This document shows positions 63,459-64,000 of a stretch of DNA of 64,000 nucleotides, piece after piece. The position numbers and the translations under genes are program-made. Position 1 is the first letter of the stretch, and each line of letters starts with the position of its first letter. This DNA is from Protaetiibacter sp. (GTDB lineage: Bacteria; Actinomycetota; Actinomycetes; Actinomycetales; Microbacteriaceae), in contig JASLGG010000043.1 in NCBI GenBank assembly GCA_030150265.1, positions 1 to 64,000 on the forward strand. The letters run 5' to 3'. Below the pieces are notes generated by a model, which saw nothing but the letters and a program-made list of their open reading frames with translations, was not told where the DNA came from and did not search any database.

Positions 63459-64000
63459 GCGGGTCCTTCCGGGTGCGGGGGGTCGTAGCGGCGGATGCGG
63501 GTGACGACCTCGGCGTCGGCGTACGCGGCGCCGAGGTCGGCGGCGGCGCCCGCCGCGACGAGCTGGACGGCGAGGTTTCCGAGCGCCGAGGCCTCGGCGG
63601 GTCCGGCGATCACGGGGAGCCCGGCGAGGGCCGCCGTGCGCGCGCACAGCGCGGCGTTCAGCGATCCGCCTCCCACGACGCGGATGCTCTCGATCGGCCG
63701 CCCGGTGAGCTCGCCGACGAGGCGCACCGAGTCGGCGTAGGCGCGCGCGAGGCTCGCCACGACGGATGCCGCGAAGCCGACCTCGTCGGCAGGCTCGGGC
63801 GCACCGGCCTCCCGGCACAGCTCGGCGATCGCGCGCGGCATGTCGTCGGTGGTGAGGAGGCGCTCGTCGTCGACGTCGAAGACCGAGCCCGGCAGCTCGG
63901 CCGCGTCGAGCACGAGCGCGAGCACCTCGGGCACCGCGCGGCCCTCGGCCTCCCAGCGCCGCACGCACTCGCCGAGCAGCAGCATCCCCGGGAGGTTGCG
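63455..64000 (-). CDS. rhaB: Rhamnulokinase (FGGY family), C-terminal part
   Basis: The window edge cuts this gene: the open frame continues to base 64000 as RNLPGMLLLGECVRRW, which aligns with the internal N(I/L)xGLWLLQEC segment of rhamnulokinases, so the N-terminal part lies outside. DDERLLTTDDMPRAIAELCREAG, LARAYADSVRLVGELTGRPIESIRVVGGGSLNAALCARTAA and VIAGPAEASALGN are the C-terminal family blocks. Phosphorylates rhamnulose ahead of the aldolase. Confidence 0.9.
   Translation of the reverse strand, partial: RNLPGMLLLGECVRRWEAEGRAVPEVLALVLDAAELPGSVFDVDDERLLTTDDMPRAIAELCREAGAPEPADEVGFAASVVASLARAYADSVRLVGELTGRPIESIRVVGGGSLNAALCARTAALAGLPVIAGPAEASALGNLAVQLVAAGAAADLGAAYADAEVVTRIRRYDPPHPEGPA

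Overview
The window is a high-GC, gene-dense actinobacterial chromosome segment. The features point to Microbacteriaceae or a close relative: frequent GTG starts, many 4-bp stop/start overlaps, TAnnnT -10 boxes placed 6-8 nt before start codons (leaderless transcripts), a 6C RNA beside a Tad pilus locus, a LexA-type SOS box, and an intein in an Rv2578c-family radical SAM protein. Nearly everything is housekeeping or metabolic sequence. I see no prophage, insertion sequence or CRISPR array.

Layout. 0-7.5 kb: asd, mqo, an antibiotic-resistance-type ABC-F ATPase with a structured leader, the SOS-box/intein radical SAM gene, a LuxR-type regulator and thymidine kinase. 7.5-14.1 kb: a tRNA-Pro whose 3' end and terminator are duplicated, a metallophosphoesterase overlapping a class A penicillin-binding protein, a DUF4177-like/RidA pair and acetyl-CoA synthetase. 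14.2-17.4 kb: a 6C small RNA followed by a compact Tad/Flp pilus operon. 17.5-23.6 kb: topA, tmk, holB and a secreted TAP-like hydrolase. 23.6-31 kb: tRNA-Thr, a frameshifted GAP/LysE-type transporter, copZA under two CsoR-like operators, a PBP4-type carboxypeptidase, pncA and gabD, then a nested palindromic repeat cluster. 31-38.9 kb: an ABC exporter with an autoregulated small HTH protein, a cell-wall-anchored choice-of-anchor A/VaFE protein, a lipoprotein and a drug-type ABC exporter. 38.9-43.2 kb: the riboflavin operon ribD-ribE-ribBA-ribH behind an FMN riboswitch, and a heptad-repeat coiled-coil protein. 43.3-50.4 kb: HAD hydrolase, GNAT, trpS, exonuclease III, a BrkB-like membrane protein, and pseudouridine catabolism (psuG plus a PfkB kinase) with a divergent LysR regulator. 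50.4-55.2 kb: sdhCDAB and manC. 55.2-64 kb: a nucleoside ABC importer (BMP lipoprotein, ATPase, two permeases) fused into one operon with cytidine deaminase and thymidine phosphorylase, then a class II aldolase and the 3' part of a rhamnulokinase gene.

The most unusual non-coding signal is a family of three structured repeats of about 80 bp (12019-12096, 38824-38906, 55219-55301). Each lies immediately 3' of a plus-strand stop codon. They share unpaired sequence, while the stem bases differ between copies in a compensatory way. A second class is long, perfect, mutually unrelated palindromes at gene ends (2648-2721, 30763-31041, 62581-62670). Other regulatory points of interest are the ABC-F leader with a three-codon mini-ORF, the SOS box between the -35 and -10 of the intein gene, the twin GTCAAC-N4-GTTGAC operators, and the tRNA-Pro duplication that looks like an old attachment-site scar.
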